Below are positions 25,060 through 34,763 of a stretch of DNA of 64,000 nt, in pieces. The stretch lies in NCBI RefSeq assembly GCF_046557615.1, contig NZ_JBKIII010000001.1, positions 62,001 through 126,000 on the forward strand. The letters run 5' to 3'. A program made the position numbers and the translations under genes. The notes below the pieces were generated by a model. The model saw only the letters and a list, made by a program, of their open reading frames with translations, was not told where the DNA came from and did no database searches. Each line of letters begins with the position of its first letter. The stretch's first letter is position 1. This DNA is from Haloferax sp046557615 (GTDB lineage: Archaea > Halobacteriota > Halobacteria > Halobacteriales > Haloferacaceae).

Positions 25060-25761
25060 ATGACAGGACACCTCCCCGCACTGAATACTTCCTCCCCTTC
25101 GCCTCGTGCCAGAGAGGCAGCAGAGACACTCCTTCGCGGGTTCCACTTCCAAGACCAGAGAGAAGACTATCTGAAAGCACGTAATTTCGATGCCGCCCGC
25201 GACGCGGCAACCCATGCGATCGAACTCATGGGCCAATCGTACCAACTCGAGTTCCCGAGGGTGCCCGAATCACGGGCCTACAAGGCGGGAGAACTGTTCA
25301 TGCGTGCGCTCTTTTTACAGGACGAAATCGAGAATTGGCCTGAGTTTTCACCTTGTCCTGAAGAAGACCTGCCAGCAGACCTGTTTGTGAGTTCTGATAC
25401 CGACGTCACCGTCCAGGGCATCGACGACGACCCACGATGGGATGACGTGAGAGCGTTGCTCCTGGAGGTCTGTCGATTGTTGGATATGGACGACGAATTT
25501 GCCACACTCCAGACGCGATTTTGGTGGCACCACGGCCAACAACGAGATAACTGGCAGACGGTTGCGTTCCGTGCTCACTGCATCAAAATCCGTCAGATGG
25601 TTCCGAACGCCGAGGACCGGGTGGTTGCGAACCTCGCTCGTTACTTCGTTGCAGGCGTCGAGGCTCACGACACGTGGGGGCGCAGCGACCCATCGCAAGA
25701 CATTACGGCGGCCTACGACGTTGTTTCACGATATTATCAGCAAATCTTCGAGCTGTTTTGA
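25060..25761 (+). CDS. Uncharacterised helical protein, about 233 aa
   Basis: A soluble, mostly helical, acidic protein with several Trp/Phe-rich segments (LLRGFHFQDQREDYLKARNF, RFWWHHGQQRDNWQTVAFRAHCIKIRQM). Its N-terminal part resembles a TPR-like helix pair, which is only an impression. The ATG at 25060 is used; a GTG at 25027 in frame would add 11 residues. A possible TATA (AGTTTAGAA) sits about 40-50 nt upstream. It follows the dacZ-mscS pair after about 100 nt and precedes a histidine kinase. I do not recognise the family. Confidence 0.7.
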   Translation: MTGHLPALNTSSPSPRAREAAETLLRGFHFQDQREDYLKARNFDAARDAATHAIELMGQSYQLEFPRVPESRAYKAGELFMRALFLQDEIENWPEFSPCPEEDLPADLFVSSDTDVTVQGIDDDPRWDDVRALLLEVCRLLDMDDEFATLQTRFWWHHGQQRDNWQTVAFRAHCIKIRQMVPNAEDRVVANLARYFVAGVEAHDTWGRSDPSQDITAAYDVVSRYYQQIFELF

Positions 25762-25833
25762 GTGTGATATTACGCTACATGTATCTAACCGCTGAAAATA
25801 AGTACGCCGGGTGTATTGGTACCGACAGTTACC

Positions 25834-26874
25834 ATGGTGGACACCGACCCGGAACTGTACCGCGAAGCCTTCCGGAGTACGGACATCCCCATGCTGATCG
25901 CAGATACGAACTTCGTTTTCCAGGATGTGAACGACGCTGGCCTGGCGTTTCTCGGCTACGAATACGACGACATAATCGGTGAGTCGGTCGGCGTCATCGC
26001 AGCCAACGAAGAGGTTTACTACGAAATCGTCGAGCACATGATTGCCGGAGAGACGTGGTCCGGCGAGTTCAGGGCGCGTCGAAACGACAGCCAGGTTGTC
26101 TACGGAAGCGGCTTCGCAACACCAATCGTCGTCGATGGCGACGTCGAAGGATTCGTCGCGTTCTTCCTCGATACGACGAAACAGCGTCGCTATCAGAACG
26201 CTGCGGAAGTACTCAATCGACTGCTTCGCCACGACCTGCGAAACGAGTTGAACGTCGTCTACGGATATACCCAGCAAGTTGCGACGAGAATCGACGACGA
26301 AACGGCGCTGAAAGAACTCGAACTCGTCCAAAACAAGGTTCTCGGCCTCGTTCAAAAGTCCCAGCGGGCGCGCGACCTCCGCAAACTCCTCGAACGGTCA
26401 CACGACGCATCGAATCGACCGATCCGAATCGACGTCGTCCTCAAAAATCGCATCGTCGATGCGATGGTCGAGTTCCCCGACGCGGAGTTTATCTTCGAAG
26501 AGTTTCCTGAAGTTCAGGTCGTCGCTGACGACCTTTTGGGCAACGCCATCGAGTGCGTCTTAGAGAACGCGGTCACACACAACGACAAAGACGAACCGAC
26601 CGTCGAAATCGAAATCGAGCGCGAACCAGACGAAGGGCGTGCTATCGTGCGGATTTCTGATAACGGTCCCGGTGTGCCGGTCGAACAACGAGACCTCATC
26701 TTCGGGCGCGAGGAGTTCGACCAACTACACCACGGAACCGGGATTAGCCTCTTTTTCGCCGACAATGTCATTTCGACGTACAACGGCGATATCTGGGTCG
26801 AAGACGCCGACGACGAAGGCGCGTGTTTCTGTATCGCGTTGCAGGAACAATTGGAAAAAGACGAAGACGAGTAA
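25834..26874 (+). CDS. PAS-domain sensor histidine kinase
   Basis: 346 residues, no membrane segment, so a cytoplasmic sensor. A PAS domain (about 5-118) leads into the dimerisation helix with the phospho-acceptor His at about residue 133 (RLLRHDLRNEL). The ATPase domain follows with an N box (ECVLENAVTHNDKDE), G1 (SDNGPGVP) and G2 (HHGTGISLFFA). No receiver domain or adjacent response regulator is present, which is common in haloarchaea. The signal is unknown. The start MVDTDPELYREAF was chosen over an ATG six codons upstream. Confidence 0.88.
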   Translation: MVDTDPELYREAFRSTDIPMLIADTNFVFQDVNDAGLAFLGYEYDDIIGESVGVIAANEEVYYEIVEHMIAGETWSGEFRARRNDSQVVYGSGFATPIVVDGDVEGFVAFFLDTTKQRRYQNAAEVLNRLLRHDLRNELNVVYGYTQQVATRIDDETALKELELVQNKVLGLVQKSQRARDLRKLLERSHDASNRPIRIDVVLKNRIVDAMVEFPDAEFIFEEFPEVQVVADDLLGNAIECVLENAVTHNDKDEPTVEIEIEREPDEGRAIVRISDNGPGVPVEQRDLIFGREEFDQLHHGTGISLFFADNVISTYNGDIWVEDADDEGACFCIALQEQLEKDEDE

Positions 26875-26913
26875 CGACTCCTCAGAAAGGGAAGTACACC
26901 GAATTTCACCTGT

Positions 26914-27426
26914 TCAGGTTTCTGCATCTGACATCGGCCGAGCAGGAACGCCTGCGACCGTCGCGCCCGGTGGCACGTCGCGCGTCACGAGTGAGTTCGC
27001 CGCAACTTGCGCGCCTGCACCGATTCGAACGCCGGGGAGAATCGTCGCTTTCGCGCCAATCATCGCTCGCTCGCCGACGACGACTTCGCCGGTTCGGTAC
27101 TCGTCTTGGAGGAACTCGTGACACAGAATCACCGAGTCGTAACCGACGATTGCGTGGTCCTCGATGGTAATCAACTCGGGCCAAAACACGTCGGGTGTCG
27201 CTTCCAATCCCCACGAAACGCCGTCACCGACGGTGACACCAATCTGTTTGAGTGCCCAACTTCGAATCCGAAGTGACGGTGCGATACGCGCGATGAGGAC
27301 GAACACGTAGTTGAGCATCACCCGCCAGACGGGCTTTGCGTCGGTCCAGTACTGGAGCGAGTTGCGCGGCCCCGGCGTCGCGTGGTGGTCGATTCGGTCG
27401 TGTCGAGTGGCGTCGTCGGCAGTCAC
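26914..27426 (-). CDS. Left-handed beta-helix (hexapeptide) acyltransferase
   Basis: 170 residues. The second half (about 70-165) shows repeating hexapeptide turns (ITIEDHAIVGYDSVI, VVVGERAMIGAKATILPGVRIGAGAQVAANSLVTRDVPPGATVAGVPAR in parts) ending in the typical GVPAR(P) of acetyltransferases. The N-terminal part has one hydrophobic stretch. The enzyme probably uses an acyl-CoA and a sugar or amine acceptor; the substrate is unknown. The start is GTG at 27426. It lies downstream of purD on the same strand with a 45-nt gap. Confidence 0.82.
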   Translation of the reverse strand: MTADDATRHDRIDHHATPGPRNSLQYWTDAKPVWRVMLNYVFVLIARIAPSLRIRSWALKQIGVTVGDGVSWGLEATPDVFWPELITIEDHAIVGYDSVILCHEFLQDEYRTGEVVVGERAMIGAKATILPGVRIGAGAQVAANSLVTRDVPPGATVAGVPARPMSDAET

Positions 27427-27471
27427 GGCTACCGATTGGCCCGGAAGGATAAAAGCGCCCGCGGAGTCGGC

Positions 27472-28758
27472 TTATTCGCTGCGAATCTCGGTCATGTGGT
27501 CGATGCGCTGTTGGACGAGTGCTTCAGTTCCGATGTCGTGACGGATGTGGAATCCGTCGCCAGCGGCGGCGAGCGCATCCTCTGCGAGTGCTTCGGCCTC
27601 ACTGATGCTGTCGGCGACGCCGACGACGGCGAAGGAGCGCGAGGTGGTCGTGTAGAGTCCATCGTCGCGGGCATCGACGCTGGCGTAGAAGAGGAGTGCG
27701 TCGCCTGCGGCTTCTTCATCGACCTCGATTTTCGCGCCTGCTTTGGGCTCGACCGGGTAGCCTTCGGGGACGGCGTACTTGCAAACGGTAGATTTGTCGG
27801 CGAAGTTGAGTTCGGGGAGTGAGTCGCCTTCGCGGGCGGCGACGAGTACGTCGAGGAACGGCGTTTCGAGGACGGGAAGCGTGTTCATCGCCTCTGGGTC
27901 GCCGAAGCGAGCGTTGAACTCGATGACTTTCGGCCCCTCGTTCGTGAGCATGAACTGGCCGTAGAGGATGCCTTTGTAGTCGGGCATCGCCTCGACAACC
28001 GCCTCAATCACTTCGACGGCGGCCTCGTAATCGCCATCATCCATGAATGGGAGCGACGGCGTCGTGTTCGTGTAGCTTCCCATACCGCCGGTATTGGGCC
28101 CTTCGTCACCCTCGTAGGCGCGTTTGTGGTCCTGTACGGCGGGGCTGACGCGGAACTCGCCGTTGGCGACGAGCGCCTGAATCGTGAATTCCTCACCGAC
28201 GAGGCGCTCTTCGAGAACGACCTGTTCGTAGTCGGAGCCACGGAGGTACTCCTTTGCTTCTTCTTCGGTCACCTGGTCGCCGATGACTTTCACGCCCTTG
28301 CCGCCGGTGAGGCCTGCGGGTTTGACCGCGAGGTCACCGTCGTACTCGTCGATGTAGTCGCAGGCGGCGTCTACGTCGTGGAATGTTGCGAAGTCCGGGT
28401 TGCCCGGAATGTCGTTGTCGCGCATGAACTCGCGCTGGAAGGCTTTGTCCGTCTCGATGCGAGCGTCTGCGGCCTGTGGTCCGAACGTGTAGACGCCAGC
28501 GTCGTCGAGGGCGTCTGCGACACCGGCGGCCAGTCCTGCCTCGGGGCCGACGATAGCGAGCGTCGCCTCGACCGACTCGGCGTACGCGACGATGTCATCG
28601 GTTGCCGTCTCCGAGATGGTCTCGAACTCCTCGGCGAGCGCGACGATACCGGGGTTTCGGTTGCTCGCACATGCATAGAGGTCGCAGTCGGGAGCGAGCG
28701 CACGGGCGATTGCGTGTTCGCGTCCGCCGCCACCAACGAGAAGAACTGTCTCCGTCAT
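27472..28758 (-). CDS. purD: Phosphoribosylamine-glycine ligase (GAR synthetase)
   Basis: 428 residues of the ATP-grasp superfamily, catalysing the second step of de novo purine synthesis. Landmarks in order: VLLVGGGGREHAIARAL, VGPEAGLAAGVADAL, the ATP-grasp region VKPAGLTGGKGVKV, PSLPFMDD, and FNARFGDPEAMNTLPVL with metal-binding Glu/Asn, then a C-terminal domain (PEGYPVEPKAGAKI). The length is normal and the ATG at 28758 begins the family N-terminus. A minus-strand CTTTAC element lies about 27 nt upstream. Confidence 0.95.
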   Translation of the reverse strand: MTETVLLVGGGGREHAIARALAPDCDLYACASNRNPGIVALAEEFETISETATDDIVAYAESVEATLAIVGPEAGLAAGVADALDDAGVYTFGPQAADARIETDKAFQREFMRDNDIPGNPDFATFHDVDAACDYIDEYDGDLAVKPAGLTGGKGVKVIGDQVTEEEAKEYLRGSDYEQVVLEERLVGEEFTIQALVANGEFRVSPAVQDHKRAYEGDEGPNTGGMGSYTNTTPSLPFMDDGDYEAAVEVIEAVVEAMPDYKGILYGQFMLTNEGPKVIEFNARFGDPEAMNTLPVLETPFLDVLVAAREGDSLPELNFADKSTVCKYAVPEGYPVEPKAGAKIEVDEEAAGDALLFYASVDARDDGLYTTTSRSFAVVGVADSISEAEALAEDALAAAGDGFHIRHDIGTEALVQQRIDHMTEIRSE

Positions 28759-28927
28759 GGTTTCACAGCCTGCGCACAGGAGTGTAAAGATTGCTCTTCA
28801 AACGAGCTTTGATATTCATGTGCTTGCATACTTTGGTCGATTCTCGTCCCGCCTCTCAGTCTTCGTCCTTGACCCCTCGGCTTCCGTCTCCACGTCGCTT
28901 TAGTCGCCGGAGTTCCCACAGTGAGAT

Positions 28928-31036
28928 ATGACTTCGCCCACGGGACGTAACCGACTCGACGAGGAACAGAGTCCGTACCTCCGACAGCACGCGGACAACC
29001 CAGTCAACTGGCAGCCGTGGGACGACGAAGCCCTCGAAGCAGCCCGCGAGCAGGACAAGCCCATCTTTCTTTCTGTGGGCTATTCGGCGTGCCATTGGTG
29101 TCACGTCATGGCCGACGAGAGCTTCTCAGACCCACAAATCGCCGAGGTTCTGAACGAACACTTCGTCCCGGTCAAAGTTGATAGGGAAGAGCGCCCCGAC
29201 CTCGACCGAATCTACCAGACGATTTGCCAACTCGTCACCGGCGGCGGCGGGTGGCCGCTCTCTGTGTGGCTCACTCCGCAGGGCAAACCCTTCTTCGTCG
29301 GCACCTACTTCCCGCCCGAACCACGGCGCGGCGCGCCCGGATTCCGTGATATCGTCGAAAGCTTCGCCGAGTCGTGGCAGACCGACCGCGACGAAATCGA
29401 GAACCGCGCCGACCAGTGGACAGCGGCGATTACGAACAACCTCGAAACGACTCCCGACACGCCCGGCGAAGCGCCCGGTTCGGAGATCATCGATACGGCC
29501 GCACAGGCGGCTCTTCGCGGTGCTGACCGCGACCACGGCGGATTCGGAACGAGTGGCCCGAAGTTCCCACAACCCGGTCGAATCGACGCGCTCCTTCGCG
29601 CGTACTCGTTCACTGGCCGACGAGAAGCCCTGAACGTCGCTACCGAGACGCTCAACGCGATGGCGAACGGTGGTCTCCGAGACCACATCGGCGGCGGATT
29701 CCACCGCTACTGCGTCGATAGAGATTGGACCGTCCCGCACTTCGAGAAGATGCTCTACGACCAAGCGGGACTCGTCCCTCGCTACCTCGACGCCGCACGA
29801 CTCACTGGGACCGACGATTACGCCGACATCGCCGAGGAGACCTTCGAGTTCGTCCGCCGCGAACTCACCCACGACGACGGCGGCTTTTTCGCAACCCTCG
29901 ACGCGCAATCCGGTGGCGAGGAAGGCACCTTCTACGTCTGGACACCCGAGCAAGTCCACGAACACCTCGACGAACTCGACGCCGACCTCTTTTGCGACCG
30001 CTACGGCGTCAAAAAGAGCGGGAACTTCGAGAACAAAACGACCGTTCTCAACGTCCACTCCTCGATTGCGGACCTCGCAGACGAGTACGACCTCGACGAA
30101 TCCGAAGCGAGAGAGCGACTCGAAAACGCTCGTGAGACTCTCTTCGAGGCACGGAGTTCCCGCGTGCGTCCCGCCCGCGACGAGAAAATCCTCGCTGGCT
30201 GGAATGGCCTCATGATTTCGGCGTTCGCACAGGGTGCGCTCACGCTGCAAGACGACTCACTCGCCGAAGACGCGGCCCGCGCGCTCACGTTCGTCCGCAA
30301 CACTCTCTGGAACGAGTCTGAAAGTCATCTATCGCGGCGCGTGATGAACGGCGAGGTGAAAGGCGACGGCTACCTCGAAGACTACGCATTCCTCGCTCGC
30401 GGCGCGTTCGACCTGTATCAAGTGACCGGCGACGTGGACCACCTCGCCTTTGCGCTGGACCTCGCCCGAGCAATCCTTCGGGAGTTCTACGACGACGCGG
30501 CGGGCACACTCTATTTCACTCCTGAGAGCGGCGAAGCCCTCGTCACCCGTCCGCAGGAACCGACCGACCAATCGACGCCATCGAGTCTCGGTGTCGCCAC
30601 GTCGCTGCTCTTGGACCTCGAACACTTCGCACCAGACGAAGAATTCGGCGAGGCCGCAGATGCGGTTTTAGGGACGCACGCCAACCGCATCCGTGGGAGC
30701 CCCCTCGAACATATCTCGCTCGCGCTCGCCGCGGAGAAAGCCGCGAGTGGGGTTCCAGAATTGACGATTGCGGCGGACGAGATTCCCGACGAGTGGCGCG
30801 ACGAACTCGCCTCTCGCTACCTGCCGGGTCTCGTGATGGCCCCACGTCCGGCGACTGCTGACGAATTAGCGTCGTGGCTGGACGAGTTGGAACTCGATGA
30901 GGAACCGCCGATTTGGGCCGGTCGTGAGGCGACCGACGGCGAAGCGACCGTCTACGCCTGCGAGAACTTCACCTGTTCCGCGCCGACCCATAAGTTAGAC
31001 GAGGCGCTGGCGTGGTTCACGGCGGGCGAGAACTGA
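28928..31036 (+). CDS. DUF255 thioredoxin-fold/glycosidase-like protein (SSP411/YyaL type)
   Basis: 702 residues. The N-terminal thioredoxin-like domain (about 1-165) starts RNRLDEEQSPYLRQHADNPVNW and has a CHWC active site (Cys55, Cys58). The long C-terminal part is an (alpha/alpha)6-barrel type region (IGGGFHRYCVDRDWTVPHFEKMLYDQA and later KILAGWNGLMISAFAQG). This is the widespread DUF255 family (human SPATA20 relatives). Its biochemical role is not established; a disulfide or peptide/carbohydrate-related function is speculative. The length and both domains are complete. Confidence 0.92.
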   Translation: MTSPTGRNRLDEEQSPYLRQHADNPVNWQPWDDEALEAAREQDKPIFLSVGYSACHWCHVMADESFSDPQIAEVLNEHFVPVKVDREERPDLDRIYQTICQLVTGGGGWPLSVWLTPQGKPFFVGTYFPPEPRRGAPGFRDIVESFAESWQTDRDEIENRADQWTAAITNNLETTPDTPGEAPGSEIIDTAAQAALRGADRDHGGFGTSGPKFPQPGRIDALLRAYSFTGRREALNVATETLNAMANGGLRDHIGGGFHRYCVDRDWTVPHFEKMLYDQAGLVPRYLDAARLTGTDDYADIAEETFEFVRRELTHDDGGFFATLDAQSGGEEGTFYVWTPEQVHEHLDELDADLFCDRYGVKKSGNFENKTTVLNVHSSIADLADEYDLDESEARERLENARETLFEARSSRVRPARDEKILAGWNGLMISAFAQGALTLQDDSLAEDAARALTFVRNTLWNESESHLSRRVMNGEVKGDGYLEDYAFLARGAFDLYQVTGDVDHLAFALDLARAILREFYDDAAGTLYFTPESGEALVTRPQEPTDQSTPSSLGVATSLLLDLEHFAPDEEFGEAADAVLGTHANRIRGSPLEHISLALAAEKAASGVPELTIAADEIPDEWRDELASRYLPGLVMAPRPATADELASWLDELELDEEPPIWAGREATDGEATVYACENFTCSAPTHKLDEALAWFTAGEN

Positions 31037-31173
31037 AACGGGCAGTCGATGCTGAGTTTTAGATAGCTGGATATTCGACCCGTTTCTTCAGGAGTATCAG
31101 AATCGCCCCCAGATTCTCCCGGTTAGTGGCACTCGGACTACCTTTTTGAACGTTCACAACCTCTCTAATCGGA

Positions 31174-32355
31174 ATGAGTACAGACCACTCACCGTCGCAG
31201 GTCGGTGAGGAGACGCTGGGTGCTGAACAAGAACAGTCGGTCACACCACTGGAACTATTCTTCGACTTAGTGTTCGTCTTCGCGTTCACGCAGGTTTCGA
31301 GCTACCTTGCACAAAATCTGACGTGGGCTGGAATGGCTCGTGGTGCGGCGATATTCGCTGCTCTCTGGTGGGCGTGGGTCTGCTACTCGTGGTTGACTGG
31401 TTCCGTCGATGCCGAGGACGTACTCCCTGCTCGATTGGTGATTCTCATGGCGATGGTGTCGATGTTACTCGTCGCGCTCGCCGTGCCTGACGCATTCGGT
31501 GACGACGCACTCTTGTTTGGACTGGCCTACTTCGCCGTTCGATTGCTTCACATCGCCTTCTACCCGATTGTTGCCCCGCCCGAGACGAGACAGGCAGTCT
31601 TTCGCATCGCTCCCGGATTTCTCGGTGGCCCGCTCCTCCTCGTCGTCGCCAGTTTCACCCAAGGGGTGACACAATCTGCGCTGTGGGTCGTGGCGTTGCT
31701 CATCGACTATGGTGTCGTGTACATCCAAGGAGTGCAGGGATTCCACGTGACTGTCAGCCACTTCGTCGAACGCCATCGACTCATCATGATTATCGCACTC
31801 GGTGAGTCGCTCGTCGCTATCGGTATCGGGGCCAGCGGACTCTCACTGACGACGGGCGTGATTGCGGCGGCGATATTAGGAATCGTCCTCGTCATCGCCT
31901 TCTGGTGGCTCTATTTCGACTACATCGTCCTCGCTGCCGAGAAGCGACTGTCGAAAGAGCCGGAGTCCAAGCGTGCGGTACTCGCCCGCGACTCGTATAG
32001 CTACATTCACCTCTTGATTGTCGGGAGCATCATGTTCGTCGCTCTCGGCATCGAGCAAACGCTTGCCCACATCGACGAACCGCTCGGACTCATCCCCGCG
32101 GTGGCACTCTTCGGTGGCGGCGCGTTGTATCTCATCGGCCACAACGTGTTCCGATACCGCGACCATCGAACGATTAGTGTCTTACGTCTCGTAGTCTCAG
32201 TCGTCTCTCTCGCACTGATTCCGGTCGCGTTGCAGGTACGTTCGACCGTGGCGTTGTTCCTGCTCACCGCCCTGTTCGTCGGTCTCGCAGTGTACGAGAC
32301 GATTTGGTCCACTCACCGGAACAGACTCCGCTCGGCGACAGTGAGTAGTGACTAA
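31174..32355 (+). CDS. LtrA-family membrane protein (low temperature requirement A)
   Basis: 393 residues with about 10-12 membrane helices. The family signature lies at the start of helix 1 (VTPLELFFDLVFVFAFTQVSSYL), followed by TWAGMARGAAIFAALWWAWVCYSW; later helices contain HFVERHRLIMIIALGESLVAIGIG, also conserved in LtrA. LtrA was named from Listeria growth at low temperature; the transport role is not known. A T-rich element (ACCTTTTTGAA) lies about 27 nt upstream of the ATG at 31174. It converges on a thioredoxin gene. Confidence 0.88.
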   Translation: MSTDHSPSQVGEETLGAEQEQSVTPLELFFDLVFVFAFTQVSSYLAQNLTWAGMARGAAIFAALWWAWVCYSWLTGSVDAEDVLPARLVILMAMVSMLLVALAVPDAFGDDALLFGLAYFAVRLLHIAFYPIVAPPETRQAVFRIAPGFLGGPLLLVVASFTQGVTQSALWVVALLIDYGVVYIQGVQGFHVTVSHFVERHRLIMIIALGESLVAIGIGASGLSLTTGVIAAAILGIVLVIAFWWLYFDYIVLAAEKRLSKEPESKRAVLARDSYSYIHLLIVGSIMFVALGIEQTLAHIDEPLGLIPAVALFGGGALYLIGHNVFRYRDHRTISVLRLVVSVVSLALIPVALQVRSTVALFLLTALFVGLAVYETIWSTHRNRLRSATVSSD

Positions 32356-32390
32356 AATTGTGGCCGATGGCGGCCACTGGACACTGAAAT

Positions 32391-32768
32391 TCAGGCCAAC
32401 TGCTCGGCCAAGAAGACAGCAATCGGAACTGGTTCTTCTTCGACGAATCGCGCGACCTCCTCACCATCGAGTTCGACCACGACGGTCGGAATGAGTTCGA
32501 TATCGTACTCGTCTACGAGCGGGCCAATCTTCGAACCGTCGTCGGCCTTTTCGACCGGGTAATGTTCGATTCGCTCTGACGGAACCTCGGCGGCGTCGAG
32601 TGCCGCACCGAAGTCGGGCAGTTGGCGTCGGCAGTCGCCGCACCAGTCGCCGCCCCAGATTTTGAACGTGTAGGATTCGGCTCCGAGCGCGGCGACTGCG
32701 TCCTCGTAGGACGCTGCATCCCACGCCGGATTCGGTTGCATCGTTTCGAGCGTCTCGGATTCAGCCAT
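32391..32768 (-). CDS. Thioredoxin-family protein with WCGDC active site
   Basis: 125 residues, cytoplasmic, with a thioredoxin fold and the redox pair in GGDWCGDCRRQLPDF (Cys43, Cys46), followed by a cis-Pro region (DIELIPTVVVELDGEEVARFVEE). CGDC rather than CGPC suggests a distinct redox potential or partner. The start MAESETLETM at 32768 fits the fold; the 19 open codons upstream look like spacer. The partner is unknown. The gene is divergent from cysteine synthase, which might imply a thiol-metabolism link, but this is only positional. Confidence 0.82.
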   Translation of the reverse strand: MAESETLETMQPNPAWDAASYEDAVAALGAESYTFKIWGGDWCGDCRRQLPDFGAALDAAEVPSERIEHYPVEKADDGSKIGPLVDEYDIELIPTVVVELDGEEVARFVEEEPVPIAVFLAEQLA

Positions 32769-32928
32769 GTCAGCGACTATCGCCCGCGATGATATAACGC
32801 GTGCGCTCGCGGCGTCGCCTGCCACGGACTGTTCGGTCGTCCCACTCGTGGCACGACCGAAACACAGACAGTGGCCGTATCCTCCGTATTCGCCACTCGT
32901 TTAACTGCGCATCATATACCGAACTCCA

Positions 32929-33843
32929 ATGGACGACAGCATCCTCGATACCATCGGGTCGCCGCTGGTGAAAGTCGACTCCCCCGAGGGAGCGACTATC
33001 GCGGCGAAAATCGAGTCGAAGAACCCCGGTGGCTCGGCGAAGGACCGACCGGCGAAGGCCATGGTCGAAGCGGCGGAAGAAGCGGGCGAAATCTCGCCCG
33101 GCGACCAACTCGTCGAACCAACTTCGGGGAACACGGGCATCGGACTTTCCGTCGTCGCGGCCGCGAAAGGCTACGACTTGACTATCGTCATGTCGGCGTC
33201 GATGTCGAAAGAGCGCCGCGAAATCATGCGCGCGTACGGTGCGACCATCGACCTCGTCGAGGGCGATATCTCGGATGCGAAAGACCGCGCCGACGAACTC
33301 GAAGCCGAAGAAGGGATGCACCAACTTCGGCAGTTCGAGAACCCGGCGAATCCGAACGCTCACTATCGAACCACGGCCGAAGAGATTCTCGACCAGACCG
33401 ACGACCGACCGATTGCGGCGTTCGTCGCTGGCATCGGCACCGGCGGCACGATTTCGGGTAACGGTCGTCGCCTCCGCGAGGAACACCCCGCCATGCAAAT
33501 CGTCGGTGTCGAACCCGAAGCGGCCGCCGTCCTCTCGGGTGGCGACATCAATAACAACGACTTTCAGGGGATGGGTCCGGGCTTCGTGAGCCCGAACCTC
33601 GATACCGACCTGCTCGACGAACTCGAAATCGTCGCGCTCGAAGACGCCGAAGCCGAGTGTCGCCGCCTCGCCCGTGAAGAGGGGATTCTCGTCGGCCAAT
33701 CCTCGGGCGCGTCACTGCTCGCCGCAAAGCGCGTCGCAGAACGCATCGCCGACCCCGACGCCGACGAGGGAGACGAACCGCTCATCGTCACGGTGTTCTG
33801 GGACTCCGGTGAACGCTACATGTCCACTGGGATGTTCGACTGA
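32929..33843 (+). CDS. cysK: Cysteine synthase (PLP-dependent, CysK/CysM type)
   Basis: A 304-residue fold-type II PLP enzyme. The PLP lysine is Lys38 in KNPGGSAKDRPA; the substrate-loop TSGNTGIGL follows at about 64-72, and the phosphate-binding GIGTGGTISGNGR at about 170-182. The C-terminus ends TVFWDSGERYMST, as in O-acetylserine or O-phosphoserine sulfhydrylases. Whether it uses O-acetylserine, O-phosphoserine or acts as cystathionine synthase cannot be decided here. A TATA-like TCGTTTAACT lies 27 nt upstream. Confidence 0.9.
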   Translation: MDDSILDTIGSPLVKVDSPEGATIAAKIESKNPGGSAKDRPAKAMVEAAEEAGEISPGDQLVEPTSGNTGIGLSVVAAAKGYDLTIVMSASMSKERREIMRAYGATIDLVEGDISDAKDRADELEAEEGMHQLRQFENPANPNAHYRTTAEEILDQTDDRPIAAFVAGIGTGGTISGNGRRLREEHPAMQIVGVEPEAAAVLSGGDINNNDFQGMGPGFVSPNLDTDLLDELEIVALEDAEAECRRLAREEGILVGQSSGASLLAAKRVAERIADPDADEGDEPLIVTVFWDSGERYMSTGMFD

Positions 33844-33859
33844 GGATTCGAGACCCGAA

Positions 33860-34312
33860 TTAGCCGCCGAACTCTGCTTTTGAAACCCGGACGACGACGG
33901 TTTCGTCTACGTCTCGTAGGTCGTACTCGGGAACCTCACCGTCGATTCGCGTCACGAACATGGGTTCGATGAGTCGCCCGTCTTCGACGCCGTAGATAGC
34001 GAGATACTCGCCGGTCTCTTCGGGTTCGACGTTGCCGTCGCGGATATCCCGCGCGAGGGTGCGCGAGAGCCATTCGTCTTCGGAGACAGAGGGCTCAGAG
34101 ACGAGTGCAAAGTCAGAAAAGCGAACGAGATACCACTGAAGGTCGTTCAAGAGCGACACCGCAGCGCCGAGGCTCACGGTCTCGAGCGCGAGTGTGTTCG
34201 AGAACGGCTCGGACAACTCGTAGGTCGAAAGCGCCGCACGCGCCGTCTCTCTCGATAAGAGTTCGTACTGGAGGTGAACGTCTTCCGTGCCAACGATACA
34301 GACGCGCGTCAC
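33860..34312 (-). CDS. Uncharacterised haloarchaeal protein (DUF5804-like)
   Basis: A 150-residue soluble protein beginning TRVCIVGTEDVHLQYELLSRETARAALSTYEL, with alternating strands and helices and no catalytic motif. It resembles a conserved haloarchaeal family that I recall as DUF5804, with modest certainty. It lies 42 nt downstream of a small zinc-cluster gene on the same strand, suggesting co-transcription, and ends 16 nt from the convergent cysteine synthase gene. Confidence 0.75.
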   Translation of the reverse strand: MTRVCIVGTEDVHLQYELLSRETARAALSTYELSEPFSNTLALETVSLGAAVSLLNDLQWYLVRFSDFALVSEPSVSEDEWLSRTLARDIRDGNVEPEETGEYLAIYGVEDGRLIEPMFVTRIDGEVPEYDLRDVDETVVVRVSKAEFGG

Positions 34313-34354
34313 GTCGCGGAGGACGGTTGTGGTTGGGTAAAGCGGTTCCGGTAC

Positions 34355-34606
34355 TCAGTTGGAGAGCCACGCATCGGCACACGTCTCGTCACAGAAGACG
34401 ACGCGCTCGCGCTCGATACCGATTTTCCCGGGACCGTCGATTTCGCGGTCGAGGACCATCTGATAGTGGTCGTTTCGCATGTCGACCGTCCGATTGCAGC
34501 AGGCACACCCTTCTGTGGTGTCGCTCCAATCGGTTCGCGCCGCCCGGTGGCGAAGTCGCCACTCCGGGCCAAGGGAGGACCGTCTACGGCGCACTGTGTG
34601 GGACAT
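34355..34606 (-). CDS. Small Cys-rich (TRASH/zinc-finger-like) protein, about 83 aa
   Basis: A basic N-terminus (RRRRSSLGPEWRLRHRAA) is followed by two Cys clusters, GCACCNRTVDMRN and VFCDETCADAWLS, giving a C-x-C-C ... C-x3-C metal site that resembles zinc or TRASH-type fingers. The ATG at 34606 was preferred because a TTTATG element lies 27 nt upstream; ATGs at 34633 and 34663 in frame would overlap it. A metal-sensing or structural role is possible but unproven. Confidence 0.65.
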   Translation of the reverse strand: MSHTVRRRRSSLGPEWRLRHRAARTDWSDTTEGCACCNRTVDMRNDHYQMVLDREIDGPGKIGIERERVVFCDETCADAWLSN

Positions 34607-34763
34607 GTCTGTCTGTGCGCTCCCTGGCACCATAAATCCATTTTTGTACAATTGTTCACGCACATTGGGGTTCGAACACTCACTAAAGAACGAATGTGGT
34701 TGCTGTTCGCACAGTTCGTATGCGGTTACGTACCGCGGCCCACTGTCACTTGGAGGCGACTAT